Origin: Deltaproteobacteria bacterium
GTDB lineage: Bacteria > Desulfobacterota > Desulfuromonadia > Geobacterales > JAJYBI01
Length of the DNA stretch: 64,000 nucleotides
Direction of reading: 5' to 3'
Assembly (NCBI GenBank): GCA_021779095.1
Contig: JAJYBI010000003.1
Location: forward strand, 62,001 to 126,000
The notes beneath the pieces are model-generated. The model did no database searches, was not told the origin of the DNA, and saw only the letters and a program-made list of their open reading frames with translations. Position numbers and translations under genes: made by a program. Every line of letters starts with the position of its first letter. Positions within the stretch are counted from its first letter, which is position 1. Shown here piece after piece: positions 37,425 through 45,393 of the stretch.

Positions 37425-37919
37425 TTATGGGTGGTTATGGTGAAACTTGTCGAGAAGCGCCTGCTTGACGAGCGGCGGCACCAGGCCGTCCACCGGTCCG
37501 TTCAGGGAGCTGACCTCCTTGACGATGGACGACGAGAGATAGCTGTAGGGGACGGCCGTCATCATGAAGAGGGTCTCGACCTCCTGCGAGATCCCCCGGT
37601 TCATCTGGGCGATCTGGAACTCGTATTCGAAGTCGGATACGGCGCGCAACCCCCGGATGATGACCGTTGCCTGCTGTGAAAGCACGTAATCTATCAAAAG
37701 GCCGTCGAAGGTGTCAACTTTCGCCCGCGGCTCGTCGGCGAAGACCCGGCTGATCAGGTCCACCCGCTCTTCGATGGAAAAGAGCGCGTTCTTGCTCGCG
37801 TTGCGGGCGACGGCGATGATGACGCTGTCGAAGACCGACAGCCCCCGGTTGATGATATCCATGTGACCGTAGGTGATCGGGTCGAAGGAGCCGGGGTAGA
37901 CGGCGATTTTTTCGGGCAT
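37425..37919 (-). CDS. coaD: Phosphopantetheine adenylyltransferase
   Basis: 164 residues. Makes dephospho-CoA from 4'-phosphopantetheine and ATP. The nucleotidyltransferase signature YPGSFDPITYGHMDII contains the T-x-G-H motif; RGLRAVSDFEYEFQIAQMNR and YSYLSSSIVKEV (the second ATP-binding motif) complete the active site. ATG 37919 has GAGG five bases upstream; the rsmD stop ends two bases before it. The rsmD-coaD pairing is very common in bacteria. Confidence 0.96.
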   Translation of the reverse strand: MPEKIAVYPGSFDPITYGHMDIINRGLSVFDSVIIAVARNASKNALFSIEERVDLISRVFADEPRAKVDTFDGLLIDYVLSQQATVIIRGLRAVSDFEYEFQIAQMNRGISQEVETLFMMTAVPYSYLSSSIVKEVSSLNGPVDGLVPPLVKQALLDKFHHNHP

Positions 37920-37921
37920 GG

Positions 37922-38494
37922 TCACCTCGTGGTTTGTGTCGCGGCGAAGAAGGCGAGCAGGGTATCGCCGTAGGTCCTGATGCCGGTCAGCTGAAGCCGG
38001 CCGTACCGTTCCTCCAGTGTCTCGCGTGCGGAGAGTTCCGCCACTACCGTCGCGTCCTCCGTCAGCAGGGACGATGCTCCGAGCCTCTCCAGAAGCGGCG
38101 GCAGGATCTCCCGTTCGTAGGGGGGATCGATCAGCACGAGGTCGAACGGCCGTTCGCGCCCCTCCATCGACTTAAGCGCGGAGAGCGCATCCTGCACCAC
38201 GATCCGGCTTAGGGCGGCGAATCCGGTGAGCTCCAGGTTCTTCCGGACGACGGCTGCCGACTCGCGGCTGCTGTCGACGAAGACGGCGGCAGCCGCACCG
38301 CGGCTTAAACACTCGATCCCCAGGTTGCCGGTGCCGGCGCAGAGGTCGAGCACCCGCCAGCCGTCCGGGCTCCCCGCTTCGGATGCCAGGATGTTGAAGA
38401 GTGCCTCTTTTACCCGGTCGGCGGTGGGGCGGACCCTCATCCCCTTCGGCGCGACCAGCCGTCGTCCCCGCGCCGTGCCGGCGATGATCCTCAC
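37922..38494 (-). CDS. rsmD: 16S rRNA (guanine966-N2)-methyltransferase
   Basis: 190 residues. RIIAGTARGRRLVAPKG is the family start, VLDLCAGTGNLGIECLSRGA binds SAM and LVLIDPPYE is the (D/N)PPY catalytic motif for N2-guanine methylation in the small subunit head. GTG 38494 overlaps the aldolase-like gene's stop (GTGA). The reading frame is open well upstream inside the aldolase gene, but homology begins at this GTG. Confidence 0.93.
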   Translation of the reverse strand: MRIIAGTARGRRLVAPKGMRVRPTADRVKEALFNILASEAGSPDGWRVLDLCAGTGNLGIECLSRGAAAAVFVDSSRESAAVVRKNLELTGFAALSRIVVQDALSALKSMEGRERPFDLVLIDPPYEREILPPLLERLGASSLLTEDATVVAELSARETLEERYGRLQLTGIRTYGDTLLAFFAATQTTR

Positions 38495-39576
38495 GACCGC
38501 CCCGTCAGGTTGTCGACGAGTCTTCCGGCGCTCCCCTTGGCGTGGAAGGCGGTGATGAACTCCCGCGCCTCGCGGTAGGCCATATCCGCGATCTGCCGCC
38601 GGTTCTCCTCGGGGATGGCGTCGATCTCCGCCTTGAAGACTCCCGTGGCGTGCTTGATGTCCCGTCCGGTCTCCTTCGACCAGCCCCGCATGGCGTCCAC
38701 GAGCTCGACCGGCAGGCCGGCGTGGGCCACGTTCTGCCAGAGGGTGCCGACGTTCCCCTTGCGGATGCCGTAGTCCGCCAGTTTTCCCGTGATCCGCAAG
38801 GGGGTGCCGGTGATGCCGTGCTGGACGAGCCCCGAGACGCCGAACTCCCGGGCCGTTTCGTAGATCTCCAGGGTACGGGCGAGGTCGATCTTCACCATCT
38901 GCCCTTCCAGGTAGTTGCCGCTCTTGGAGCCGTTGTCGATGGCCAGGAGGTCCGGGTGCACACCGTGCGCAGCCAGGCCGGAGAGGAACTCGCTCACCTC
39001 GGTCACCGAGGTGATGTGCGACTCGTCCCCGACATGCACGACCTCTCCCAGTTCCACCTCCAGGCCATACCCCGCGTCCATGACAGGCCGGGCCAGGCGG
39101 GATACGATGTCGATGTTCTCCGTGAGGGGGTTGAAGGAGGCGTCGAAGGCGAACGAGGTGAATCCCGCCGCGAGCTGTGCATCCAGGAGCTCCGTAGCGG
39201 CGGCAAACTCCGCTTCGGAGGAGTTCTGCACGGTGATATGGTCGCCGTGGATGAAGAAGGGACGGGTGAAGGCGCACTGTTCGGCATACTCCACCACCGT
39301 CTCGAAGAACGTCGCCGGCGTCTGGCCGGTATAGCCGCCGTCCACTCCCCCCTCGGTCCTGGTCAGCTCGAAGGCGACCACGGCGTCCAGCTCTTCGGCG
39401 GCCTTCATGATGCCGGGGATCACGTGCCGGATCCGGGCGTTGCACCCCATGACGATGATCTTTTCTGGGGCCAGTGCCCGCATGACGTCCCGGCCGTTCA
39501 GGAGGCAGACCGGCGAGCCTGCACCGAGTATTTTCCTGATGTCTGCGGGGACCCTGTCCAGCAACGATTTTTTCAT
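38491..39576 (-). CDS. Class II fructose-bisphosphate aldolase-like protein
   Basis: 361 residues, class II aldolase barrel. Zinc-site-like motifs are present in order: FFIHGDHITV, FDASFNPLTENIDIV, LEVELGEVVHVGDE and GLVQHGITGTPL. IDNGSKSGNYLEG and GNVGTLWQN are less standard. It is divergent from FbaA and KbaY, so the true ketose substrate is uncertain. ATG 39576 (MKKSLLDRVPADIRKIL) is chosen; TTG 39615 would add 13 residues. It heads the minus-strand run aldolase-rsmD-coaD. An AT-rich gap with TTGACT (plus-strand 39649-39654) lies upstream. Confidence 0.68.
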   Translation of the reverse strand: MKKSLLDRVPADIRKILGAGSPVCLLNGRDVMRALAPEKIIVMGCNARIRHVIPGIMKAAEELDAVVAFELTRTEGGVDGGYTGQTPATFFETVVEYAEQCAFTRPFFIHGDHITVQNSSEAEFAAATELLDAQLAAGFTSFAFDASFNPLTENIDIVSRLARPVMDAGYGLEVELGEVVHVGDESHITSVTEVSEFLSGLAAHGVHPDLLAIDNGSKSGNYLEGQMVKIDLARTLEIYETAREFGVSGLVQHGITGTPLRITGKLADYGIRKGNVGTLWQNVAHAGLPVELVDAMRGWSKETGRDIKHATGVFKAEIDAIPEENRRQIADMAYREAREFITAFHAKGSAGRLVDNLTGRS

Positions 39577-39668
39577 AAGTGAAAGGCCCCGGATCTTTCG
39601 CGCGTCGGTGAGCAAAAAGTCATAAAAACTAGCATGATAAAAGATTCACAGTCAAGCAAAGTTTATGG

Positions 39669-39698
39669 TTGACACCCGTAAACGGCTCCGCGTACATT
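39669..39698 (+). promoter_or_regulatory. Predicted promoter for dgt
   Basis: TTGACA at 39669-39674 and TACATT at 39693-39698 with an 18-base spacer. The expected start point, about seven bases after the -10, coincides with the dgt ATG at 39705, so the message may have no leader. Confidence 0.5.
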
Positions 39699-39704
39699 CA
39701 CCGT

Positions 39705-40871
39705 ATGCGGGAAGATACTCTCTTGGACATCGCCACTCCGCTGGAACGCTCCGACCTGGCCGGCTACGCGGCGCGCAGCGCCCAGTCGCGGGGGCGCCGT
39801 CATCCCGAACGGCATCGGGACAACCGGCCTGCCTTCGAGCGGGACCGGGACCGGATCATCCACTGTGCCGCGTTTAGGCGCCTGGAGTACAAGACCCAGG
39901 TGTTCGTCAACCACGAGGGGGACTACTACCGCACCCGCCTGACCCATTCCCTGGAGGTCGCCCAGATCGGCAAGGCGATCGCCCGGCGGCTTCGGCTGAA
40001 CGAGGAGCTGACCGAGGCGCTGGCCCTCGCCCACGACCTGGGACACACCCCCTTCGGCCATACGGGCGAGGAGGTGCTGAACCGCTGCATGGCCGACCAT
40101 GGCGGCTTCGAGCACAACCTGCAGTCGCTGCGGGTGGTGGACGAACTGGAGGAGCGGTACCCCGGCTTCAACGGCCTGAACCTCTCCTGGGAGGTGCGGG
40201 AAGGGATCGTCAAGCACTCTTCCCCCTACGACCGCCCCGCGGGTCTGGTGGACGAGTTCCTGCCGGGAACGGTGCCGACCGTCGAGGCGCAGCTCATCAA
40301 CTTCGCCGACGAGATCGCCTACAACAACCACGATATCGACGACGGACTCAAGTCCGGCTACGTCACCCTCGACCAGCTCCGGGGGATCGAGGTGTGGCGC
40401 GAGGTGTACGACGCCGTCGGCGCCGCGTACCCCGGCATCGATCCTTCGCGCCACAAGCACCAGACCATCAGTGCGCTCATCGGCGCCTATATCCGGGACA
40501 TCACCATCACGACCCTGGCGAACATCGAGGCGTACGGCATCGCCACCCAGGATGACCTCAGGCAGGTGAACCGGCAGGTGGTGGGCTTGAGCCCGGAGCT
40601 GGCGGCGAAGAACCGGGAGCTGAAGCGGTTCCTGTTTGTGAACCTGTACCGGCACTATAAGGTGGAGCGGATGCGGGTGAAAGCGGAGCGGTGTCTGACC
40701 CAGCTGTTCGAGACCTATCTCCAGCACCCCACGCTGCTGCCGGGGAAGTACCAGGAGAAGGTGGAGCGGGACGGTCGGGAGCGGGTCATCTGCGACTACA
40801 TTGCCGGCATGACCGACCGGTTCGCCATGGACGAGTACAAACGGCTCTTCGAGCCGTACGAACGGGTCTGA
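39705..40871 (+). CDS. dgt: Deoxyguanosinetriphosphate triphosphohydrolase-like protein
   Basis: 388 residues. HD-superfamily enzyme that hydrolyses dNTPs, typically dGTP, to the nucleoside and triphosphate. RTRLTHSLEVAQIGKAIARR gives the first His, ALAHDLGHTPFGHTGEEVLN gives the HD pair, and LINFADEIAYNNHDIDDG gives the final Asp: all metal ligands are present. Family features such as FRRLEYKTQVF are near the N-terminus. ATG 39705 lacks a ribosome site and sits at the predicted transcription start. The riboswitch region follows. Confidence 0.92.
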   Translation: MREDTLLDIATPLERSDLAGYAARSAQSRGRRHPERHRDNRPAFERDRDRIIHCAAFRRLEYKTQVFVNHEGDYYRTRLTHSLEVAQIGKAIARRLRLNEELTEALALAHDLGHTPFGHTGEEVLNRCMADHGGFEHNLQSLRVVDELEERYPGFNGLNLSWEVREGIVKHSSPYDRPAGLVDEFLPGTVPTVEAQLINFADEIAYNNHDIDDGLKSGYVTLDQLRGIEVWREVYDAVGAAYPGIDPSRHKHQTISALIGAYIRDITITTLANIEAYGIATQDDLRQVNRQVVGLSPELAAKNRELKRFLFVNLYRHYKVERMRVKAERCLTQLFETYLQHPTLLPGKYQEKVERDGRERVICDYIAGMTDRFAMDEYKRLFEPYERV

Positions 40872-40885
40872 CCCATGGGAAGTCC

Positions 40886-40914
40886 TTGACGGAGGCGCGG
40901 CGATAAGGTAATTT
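40886..40914 (+). promoter_or_regulatory. Predicted promoter of the riboswitch transcript
   Basis: TTGACG at 40886-40891 and TAATTT at 40909-40914, spacer 17 bases. Expected start near 40921, about 17 bases before the aptamer. Confidence 0.6.
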
Positions 40915-40937
40915 CACACGTAAGACAACAACGGTAC

Positions 40938-41024
40938 GGATACACGATACTACTCAACCATTCGCGAGAATGGGGCGGAAAGCCTACAGGGTCTCACCGA
41001 GACAGCCGGGTTGCCGAAATATCC
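40938..41024 (+). promoter_or_regulatory. GEMM-I type cyclic-dinucleotide riboswitch aptamer
   Basis: Closing stem P1 pairs GGATA (40938-40942) with TATCC (41020-41024). Next comes hairpin P1b, CCATTC-GCGA-GAATGG, with a GNRA tetraloop, then the conserved joining sequence GGCGGAAAGCC (GEMM consensus GACGCAAAGCC), a second hairpin (GGGTCTC/GAGAC) and the 3' signature AGCCGGGTTGCCGAA. This order and spacing match the GEMM-I family that binds c-di-GMP or, in Geobacter variants, 3',3'-cGAMP. The base aligned with the ligand-contacting G20 of the Vibrio Vc2 aptamer appears to be A. The terminator that follows shares its 3' strand, so ligand binding should switch the gene on. Confidence 0.85.
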
Positions 41025-41052
41025 TCGAGGTATGGCGCCCGGCATTTTTTTT
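41005..41052 (+). terminator. Riboswitch expression-platform terminator
   Basis: GCCGGG (41005-41010, inside the aptamer) pairs with CCCGGC (41038-41043), enclosing an inner CCTCGAGG hairpin, and is followed by A and eight T residues. It uses the TATCC strand of aptamer stem P1, so the two structures exclude each other. Confidence 0.85.
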
Positions 41053-41099
41053 CCCGGAGCCGGCCCCGCACCGTAAATCCAGTCGGAAAGGGTTTTGAC

Positions 41100-41675
41100 A
41101 TGCATCTTGTGAGCAGGAAATGGTCGCTCGCTGCGGCCGGTGTGACGCTTTTGTGGGGAACCGCTGCCCATGCGTCCCACGTGGGGGTGAATCTGAATAT
41201 CAATCTGGGGAATCCGCCGGTGGTGGTTGCGCCGGCGCCGGTCGCGGTTGTGCCTCCTCCGGCGGGGCCGCTCTACCTGGACGACATCCAGGAACCGCCG
41301 GAGTTCGTCTATCCGGGCCAACTCGGTTTCTACGTGGCGGTCGGGGTCCCGTACGACATGTTCTACATCGGCACGACCTATTACCTGTTCCGGGACAACG
41401 CCTGGTACCGCAGCCCGCGTTACGGGGGACCGTGGCGGGCCGTTCCCTTCCGGGCGCTGCCGCCGGGGCTGCGCCGCCACCGGTTCGACCGGATCAGGTA
41501 TTACCGCGATATGGAATACCGGCATTACCGGCACGACCGTGACCGGTACCGCGGCAGGTGGTTCCGTCCCGAGCGCGAGTGGCGCGATCACCGGCATGAG
41601 GGGCACCGGGAGATGCGGGAAGACCAGTGGCGGGACCGGGGTGACCGCGGTCACGGTCACCGGCATGACGATTGA
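41100..41675 (+). CDS. Exported Arg/His-rich protein under riboswitch control
   Basis: 191 residues. Signal peptide (SLAAAGVTLLWGTAAHASH) and then a mature part in three blocks: a beta-like segment GVNLNINLGNPPVVV, a Pro-rich linker, and an aromatic region FYVAVGVPYDMFYIGTTYYLF with DNAWYRSPRYGGPWR. The last 75 residues are dominated by Arg, His, Tyr and Asp (for example RRHRFDRIRYYRDME). No enzyme motif is seen. It should be periplasmic or outer-surface, perhaps binding metal, heme or polymer through the His/Arg tail. ATG 41100 has AAAGGG seven bases upstream. Control by a cyclic dinucleotide implies a role in surface-attached growth or electron transfer. Confidence 0.72.
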   Translation: MHLVSRKWSLAAAGVTLLWGTAAHASHVGVNLNINLGNPPVVVAPAPVAVVPPPAGPLYLDDIQEPPEFVYPGQLGFYVAVGVPYDMFYIGTTYYLFRDNAWYRSPRYGGPWRAVPFRALPPGLRRHRFDRIRYYRDMEYRHYRHDRDRYRGRWFRPEREWRDHRHEGHREMREDQWRDRGDRGHGHRHDD

Positions 41676-41830
41676 CGGTCGCGGCTGTCGACCCGTTGCA
41701 ACCTGCCGGCGTGCGGACCGATTCCGCATGCCGGCGGGGTTCCCGCTTTTCGTGCACCTCACTTCGGATATCTCCGTCGGACCGCATTCCTGCCGGCGCC
41801 TCTCCATCCCGGATACGCACCGAAAGAACC

Positions 41831-41858
41831 TTGCGCCACGACCGTGGCCAGGTATAAT
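41831..41858 (+). promoter_or_regulatory. Predicted promoter for the HEAT/HD-GYP pair
   Basis: TTGCGC at 41831-41836 and a perfect TATAAT at 41853-41858, spacer 16 bases, about 100 bases before the TTG start at 41960. The rest of the 284-base gap 41676-41959 holds no gene or clear hairpin that I can support. Confidence 0.55.
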
Positions 41859-41959
41859 CAGGCTTTGACGGTTTTGCGGCGCGACGGCATCCGGTGGTCG
41901 GCTTTTCGCGCCGCACCGGTTCCGGTCACCTCCGTCCCGTCGGCAGCAGGAGCGGACTA

Positions 41960-44176
41960 TTGGATTCAACGCAGACGGACGCACAGGTCGAATTTGATAC
42001 GAAGGTGCTGTCGCGGTTCATCTACGAGATGAATATCACCCGCCGGTACGTGCTTTCCTACCCGCCGGAACATCCCGTCATCGCATCGTCCATCTGGAAG
42101 GTGCTGCAGTCCCTGGAACTCCTGCTGCAGAACCAGCACAGCATCACCATCGGTGTCGCCCGGAACGCCCTCATGGTGAGCCAGGGGATGCTCGACCGCA
42201 AAAATCCCGTCTACCGTGACCTCGCCGCCTTCTTCTTCAGCCGGAACATTGCAACGATCACCTTTGACCGCGATCTGTCCGATGTGGAATTCGCCTCGTT
42301 TGTCGGGATCGTCAACAGCACGCCGGAAGCGATCCGGGCCGCCGGCGGCATCGTGCGGATGCTTGACGATGCGGATATCCGCAGCGTGACGGCGACGGAG
42401 GTAGATTACGGCTCGTTTCTCGTGACGGAAGAGGCGACCGTGACCACCCCGACCCAGGCCGTCGTGGAGCACCAGGGGACGGCCCTCTGGGGCAAGTTCG
42501 TCCAGGGGCTTCTGGACGGCAACCTGGACCCCACCGGGGGGAAGCTGGTCAATATCGACGATATCGATCCGGAAAAACTCGCCGAGTTCCTGAACGATCG
42601 GGCCGAGCTGCTGGCGGGAGACGGTGCCGGCAGCTACGCCCGGGCGATCACGCAGTTCATGCGCCAGCTGGACAGCGACGAGATTGCGTCCCAGGTGGAT
42701 GAGGTAACCACCGGCAAGCTGGGCGAGTTCGTCAAGTGCCTGAGTCCGAGCCTCCGGCGCCAGTTTCTGCAGAGTTCGTTCGATGCCATGCAGGAACCGG
42801 CCGAACTGCTCGGCAAGGTCGTTTCCGACGTTCCCGACGATGTGATCATGGAATCCATCGGGGATGTGAGCATGCGGGGCGCCCACCTGTCGCAGGGGGT
42901 CATGAACCTTTTGCAGTTCATCTCCAAGGCGTCGGGCGCCACGACGCCGGGGCGGCGCTCCGTGGATGCGGCACCGGTTTCCGACGAGGAGCTGGGGGAG
43001 AGGCTGAAATCGATCTTCCGGGAGGACGAGCCGGACCGGTTCATTCCCGAGGAGTACCAGGCGACCCTCAAGTCGATCGCCGCGGCGGATACGATCCCCG
43101 TTCTCAGCTCGGAGGAGACGGAGGCGATCCGGCGTGAACTGATGGAATACCAGGTGGAGACCCACGTCAGTGACGTCATCCTGGAGATCATGGACCAGGA
43201 GATGGAGCAGGACCAGGGGGAGATACTGAAAGAAACCCTGCAGGAGTTCTGTGAGCTGTTTCTGGAAACGGGGGATTTTCGCTCCCTCGCCAAGATCCAC
43301 CTCCGGTTGAGCCGGCAGTGCAGCGGTCCTTCCTTTGGCCTGCTCCCCATCCACGAGGGGGTGATGGCGTTCTACCTGCGGCCGGAGGCGATCGAGGCGG
43401 TACTGGATGGGCTGACCGTCTGGGGTAAGGCGAAGTACGAGGAGATCCTGCTGCTGATCAATTCCGTCGGTGCGCCGTTCGTCGAGCCGCTGTTCCAGCG
43501 GCTCGCGGAGGAAAAATCCCTGTCGCTGCGCCGGTACTACATGGAACGGCTGCAGGAGCTCGGGGCGCCGGCCCGGGAGTATGCGCTGCGCCACCTGCGC
43601 GACCGTCGCTGGTATGTTGTCCGCAACTGCATCGTCCTGTTGCGGAACCTCGGCGACCCGTCGGTGCTGGGACAGCTGCGGGTCGTCGCCGACCATCCCC
43701 ATGTACGGGTGCGTCAGGAGCTGCTGCGCACCCTCATGCGGTTCGAGCACCCGGCGGCGGGCCGGCTGATCGCCCGGGAGATCGGTGCCGCCGACGTGGA
43801 GATGCAGAGGTTCGCCGTGCAGCTGGCGGGGAAGACGAGGGACCCGCTGGTGTTCGAACGGCTTGGTGCGCTCCTCGCTGTAAAGGCGCTGGGGGAATCT
43901 GACTACGACCTGAAGATAGCGGCGGTCCGGTCGCTGGCGAAGATGGGGAACCCCTCGATCCTCCCCAGTTACGAGCGGATACTGAATGCGCGAACGCTTC
44001 TGCGCAGCGCCCGGTTGCAGCTGCTGAAGGAGGAGATCGTCCGCTCGCTGGAGCACTACCCGTATGATGCGGTGATGCCGGTCCTCGACCGGGTGGCGCG
44101 ATCCGGGAATGCCGAGCTCGCGACAGTTGCCGCATCGGTCCGGCAGGCGGTGGAGGCGCGTCGTTATGCACTCTGA
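41960..44176 (+). CDS. HEAT-repeat protein with an N-terminal domain shared with the adjacent HD-GYP protein
   Basis: 738 residues, soluble, no signal peptide. Residues about 15-120 (from LSRFIYEMNITRRYVLSYPP) align in pattern with the N-terminus of the next gene: hydrophobic helix, Y-x3-HP, long helix, then a beta segment with a buried I-x-V core. Residues about 130-480 are helical and acidic, and about 480-738 contain HEAT-like repeats (REYALRHLRDRRWYVVRNCI, LRVVADHPHVRVRQELLRTL). HEAT arrays bind proteins, so it may be a scaffold for the HD-GYP enzyme. TTG 41960 has AGGAG seven bases upstream, deciding the start. No enzyme motif. Confidence 0.75.
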   Translation: MDSTQTDAQVEFDTKVLSRFIYEMNITRRYVLSYPPEHPVIASSIWKVLQSLELLLQNQHSITIGVARNALMVSQGMLDRKNPVYRDLAAFFFSRNIATITFDRDLSDVEFASFVGIVNSTPEAIRAAGGIVRMLDDADIRSVTATEVDYGSFLVTEEATVTTPTQAVVEHQGTALWGKFVQGLLDGNLDPTGGKLVNIDDIDPEKLAEFLNDRAELLAGDGAGSYARAITQFMRQLDSDEIASQVDEVTTGKLGEFVKCLSPSLRRQFLQSSFDAMQEPAELLGKVVSDVPDDVIMESIGDVSMRGAHLSQGVMNLLQFISKASGATTPGRRSVDAAPVSDEELGERLKSIFREDEPDRFIPEEYQATLKSIAAADTIPVLSSEETEAIRRELMEYQVETHVSDVILEIMDQEMEQDQGEILKETLQEFCELFLETGDFRSLAKIHLRLSRQCSGPSFGLLPIHEGVMAFYLRPEAIEAVLDGLTVWGKAKYEEILLLINSVGAPFVEPLFQRLAEEKSLSLRRYYMERLQELGAPAREYALRHLRDRRWYVVRNCIVLLRNLGDPSVLGQLRVVADHPHVRVRQELLRTLMRFEHPAAGRLIAREIGAADVEMQRFAVQLAGKTRDPLVFERLGALLAVKALGESDYDLKIAAVRSLAKMGNPSILPSYERILNARTLLRSARLQLLKEEIVRSLEHYPYDAVMPVLDRVARSGNAELATVAASVRQAVEARRYAL

Positions 44177-45308
44177 GCGGATCTCCCTGATCCATGCGTT
44201 CATCCACAACCTGGCGACTACCATCTCCAGCGCTTCGCTCTATTCCATCGACCATCCCCAGGTGGACCGTTTCTGCACACTGGCGCTCGACGCCATTGTC
44301 GCCGCCATCGACCGGGGGGGGGACGTGTCCATCCTGCTCATCGACGACGAACTGGTGGTGGACGAGGCACCGCTGGTGAACAACATGTACATCTGGCGGC
44401 TCGTTACCGCACTCAAGGTGCGGGGGATCGGACACCTGAAGATCACGCAGGGGGTTACCGGTCAGGAGCTGAGAATGCTGGCGGACGGACTGCGCCGCAG
44501 AAGCGACTACCGGGAGATCTGCTCCACGGACCACGTGCGATTCGGTACGGTGGAGGTCCGTTTTGCCGACCAGGACCAGGGGGCGACGGGGCTGGAGGCG
44601 TTCCGCAAGCTGCCGACCTTTGAGGAGATGCCGACCTTTGAGCTGGTCCGGTTGATCGAGATCTACGATGAGGCGCGACGGCACGGCAAGCTCCGGATCG
44701 TCGGCATCAACGAGATCGTGAAGGGGTTCATCAAGACCTTCAAGAACCAGCTCGATCCGCTCCTTGCGGTATCTCCCATCAAGTCGCTGGACGAATACAC
44801 CTTCACCCATTCCACCAACGTCTGCATTCTCAACCTCGCCCAGGCCATGTCGCTGGGGATCGAAGGGGATCTGCTCAACGAGATCGGGATCGCCGCCATG
44901 CTGCATGACATGGGGAAGCTGTTCATTCCGGAAGAGGTGCTGACGAAACCGACTAACCTGGACGACAAGGAGTGGGAGATGATGCGGCTCCATCCCGTAC
45001 GCGGCGCCATGTACCTGCTCAACTGCAGCGGGGTGCCGGCCAGTTCGGCGATCACGGCGTTCGAGCACCACATGCGGTACGACGGTACCGGCTACCCCAC
45101 GGTCTACCGGGGATGGGAACAGCATATCTGCAGCCAGATCACCGCCATCTCTGACGTATTCGACGCACTCCGTTCGAACCGCAGCTACCGGGGGTCAGTG
45201 GAGTACGACACCATTGCCGCCATGATGTACGACATGGCCGGGGCCCAGCTCCATCCGATACTGGTCAGGAACTTCCTGGGGGTGCTGAAGAAGGCGAACA
45301 AGATCTGA
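44166..45308 (+). CDS. HD-GYP domain phosphodiesterase with N-terminal sensor-like domain
   Basis: 380 residues. The N-terminal domain (8-108) resembles that of the preceding HEAT protein. The HD-GYP domain (about 205-375) should hydrolyse cyclic dinucleotides: HSTNVCILNLAQAM, AAMLHDMGK (HD at 247-248), RLHPVRGA, the HH pair at 301-302 and YDGTGYP. The motif reads HHMRYDGTGYP where most members have HHE, so one conserved position differs, though expected metal ligands remain. No transmembrane segment. ATG 44166 lies 11 bases inside the HEAT gene, with GGAGG about 10 bases upstream, so the pair is translationally coupled. A strong terminator follows. Confidence 0.88.
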   Translation: MHSERISLIHAFIHNLATTISSASLYSIDHPQVDRFCTLALDAIVAAIDRGGDVSILLIDDELVVDEAPLVNNMYIWRLVTALKVRGIGHLKITQGVTGQELRMLADGLRRRSDYREICSTDHVRFGTVEVRFADQDQGATGLEAFRKLPTFEEMPTFELVRLIEIYDEARRHGKLRIVGINEIVKGFIKTFKNQLDPLLAVSPIKSLDEYTFTHSTNVCILNLAQAMSLGIEGDLLNEIGIAAMLHDMGKLFIPEEVLTKPTNLDDKEWEMMRLHPVRGAMYLLNCSGVPASSAITAFEHHMRYDGTGYPTVYRGWEQHICSQITAISDVFDALRSNRSYRGSVEYDTIAAMMYDMAGAQLHPILVRNFLGVLKKANKI

Positions 45309-45331
45309 ACATGCTGTACCGTGGGAACTGG

Positions 45332-45369
45332 AACACCCCGCATCTCACGGAGAAGCGGGGTGTTTTTTT
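45332..45369 (+). terminator. Intrinsic terminator after the HD-GYP gene
   Basis: AACACCCCGC pairs with GCGGGGTGTT (10 bp) around a 13-base loop, ending in a run of seven T residues. It ends the HEAT/HD-GYP transcript before the convergent response regulator. Confidence 0.88.
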
Positions 45370-45393
45370 GTTTGAGCGGTCGGTTGTTGCCGG

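Noticed and set aside
41966..44224. A 752-codon open frame on the minus strand opposite the HEAT gene
   Set aside because: Same reason: complement of strongly biased codons; no recognisable protein feature.
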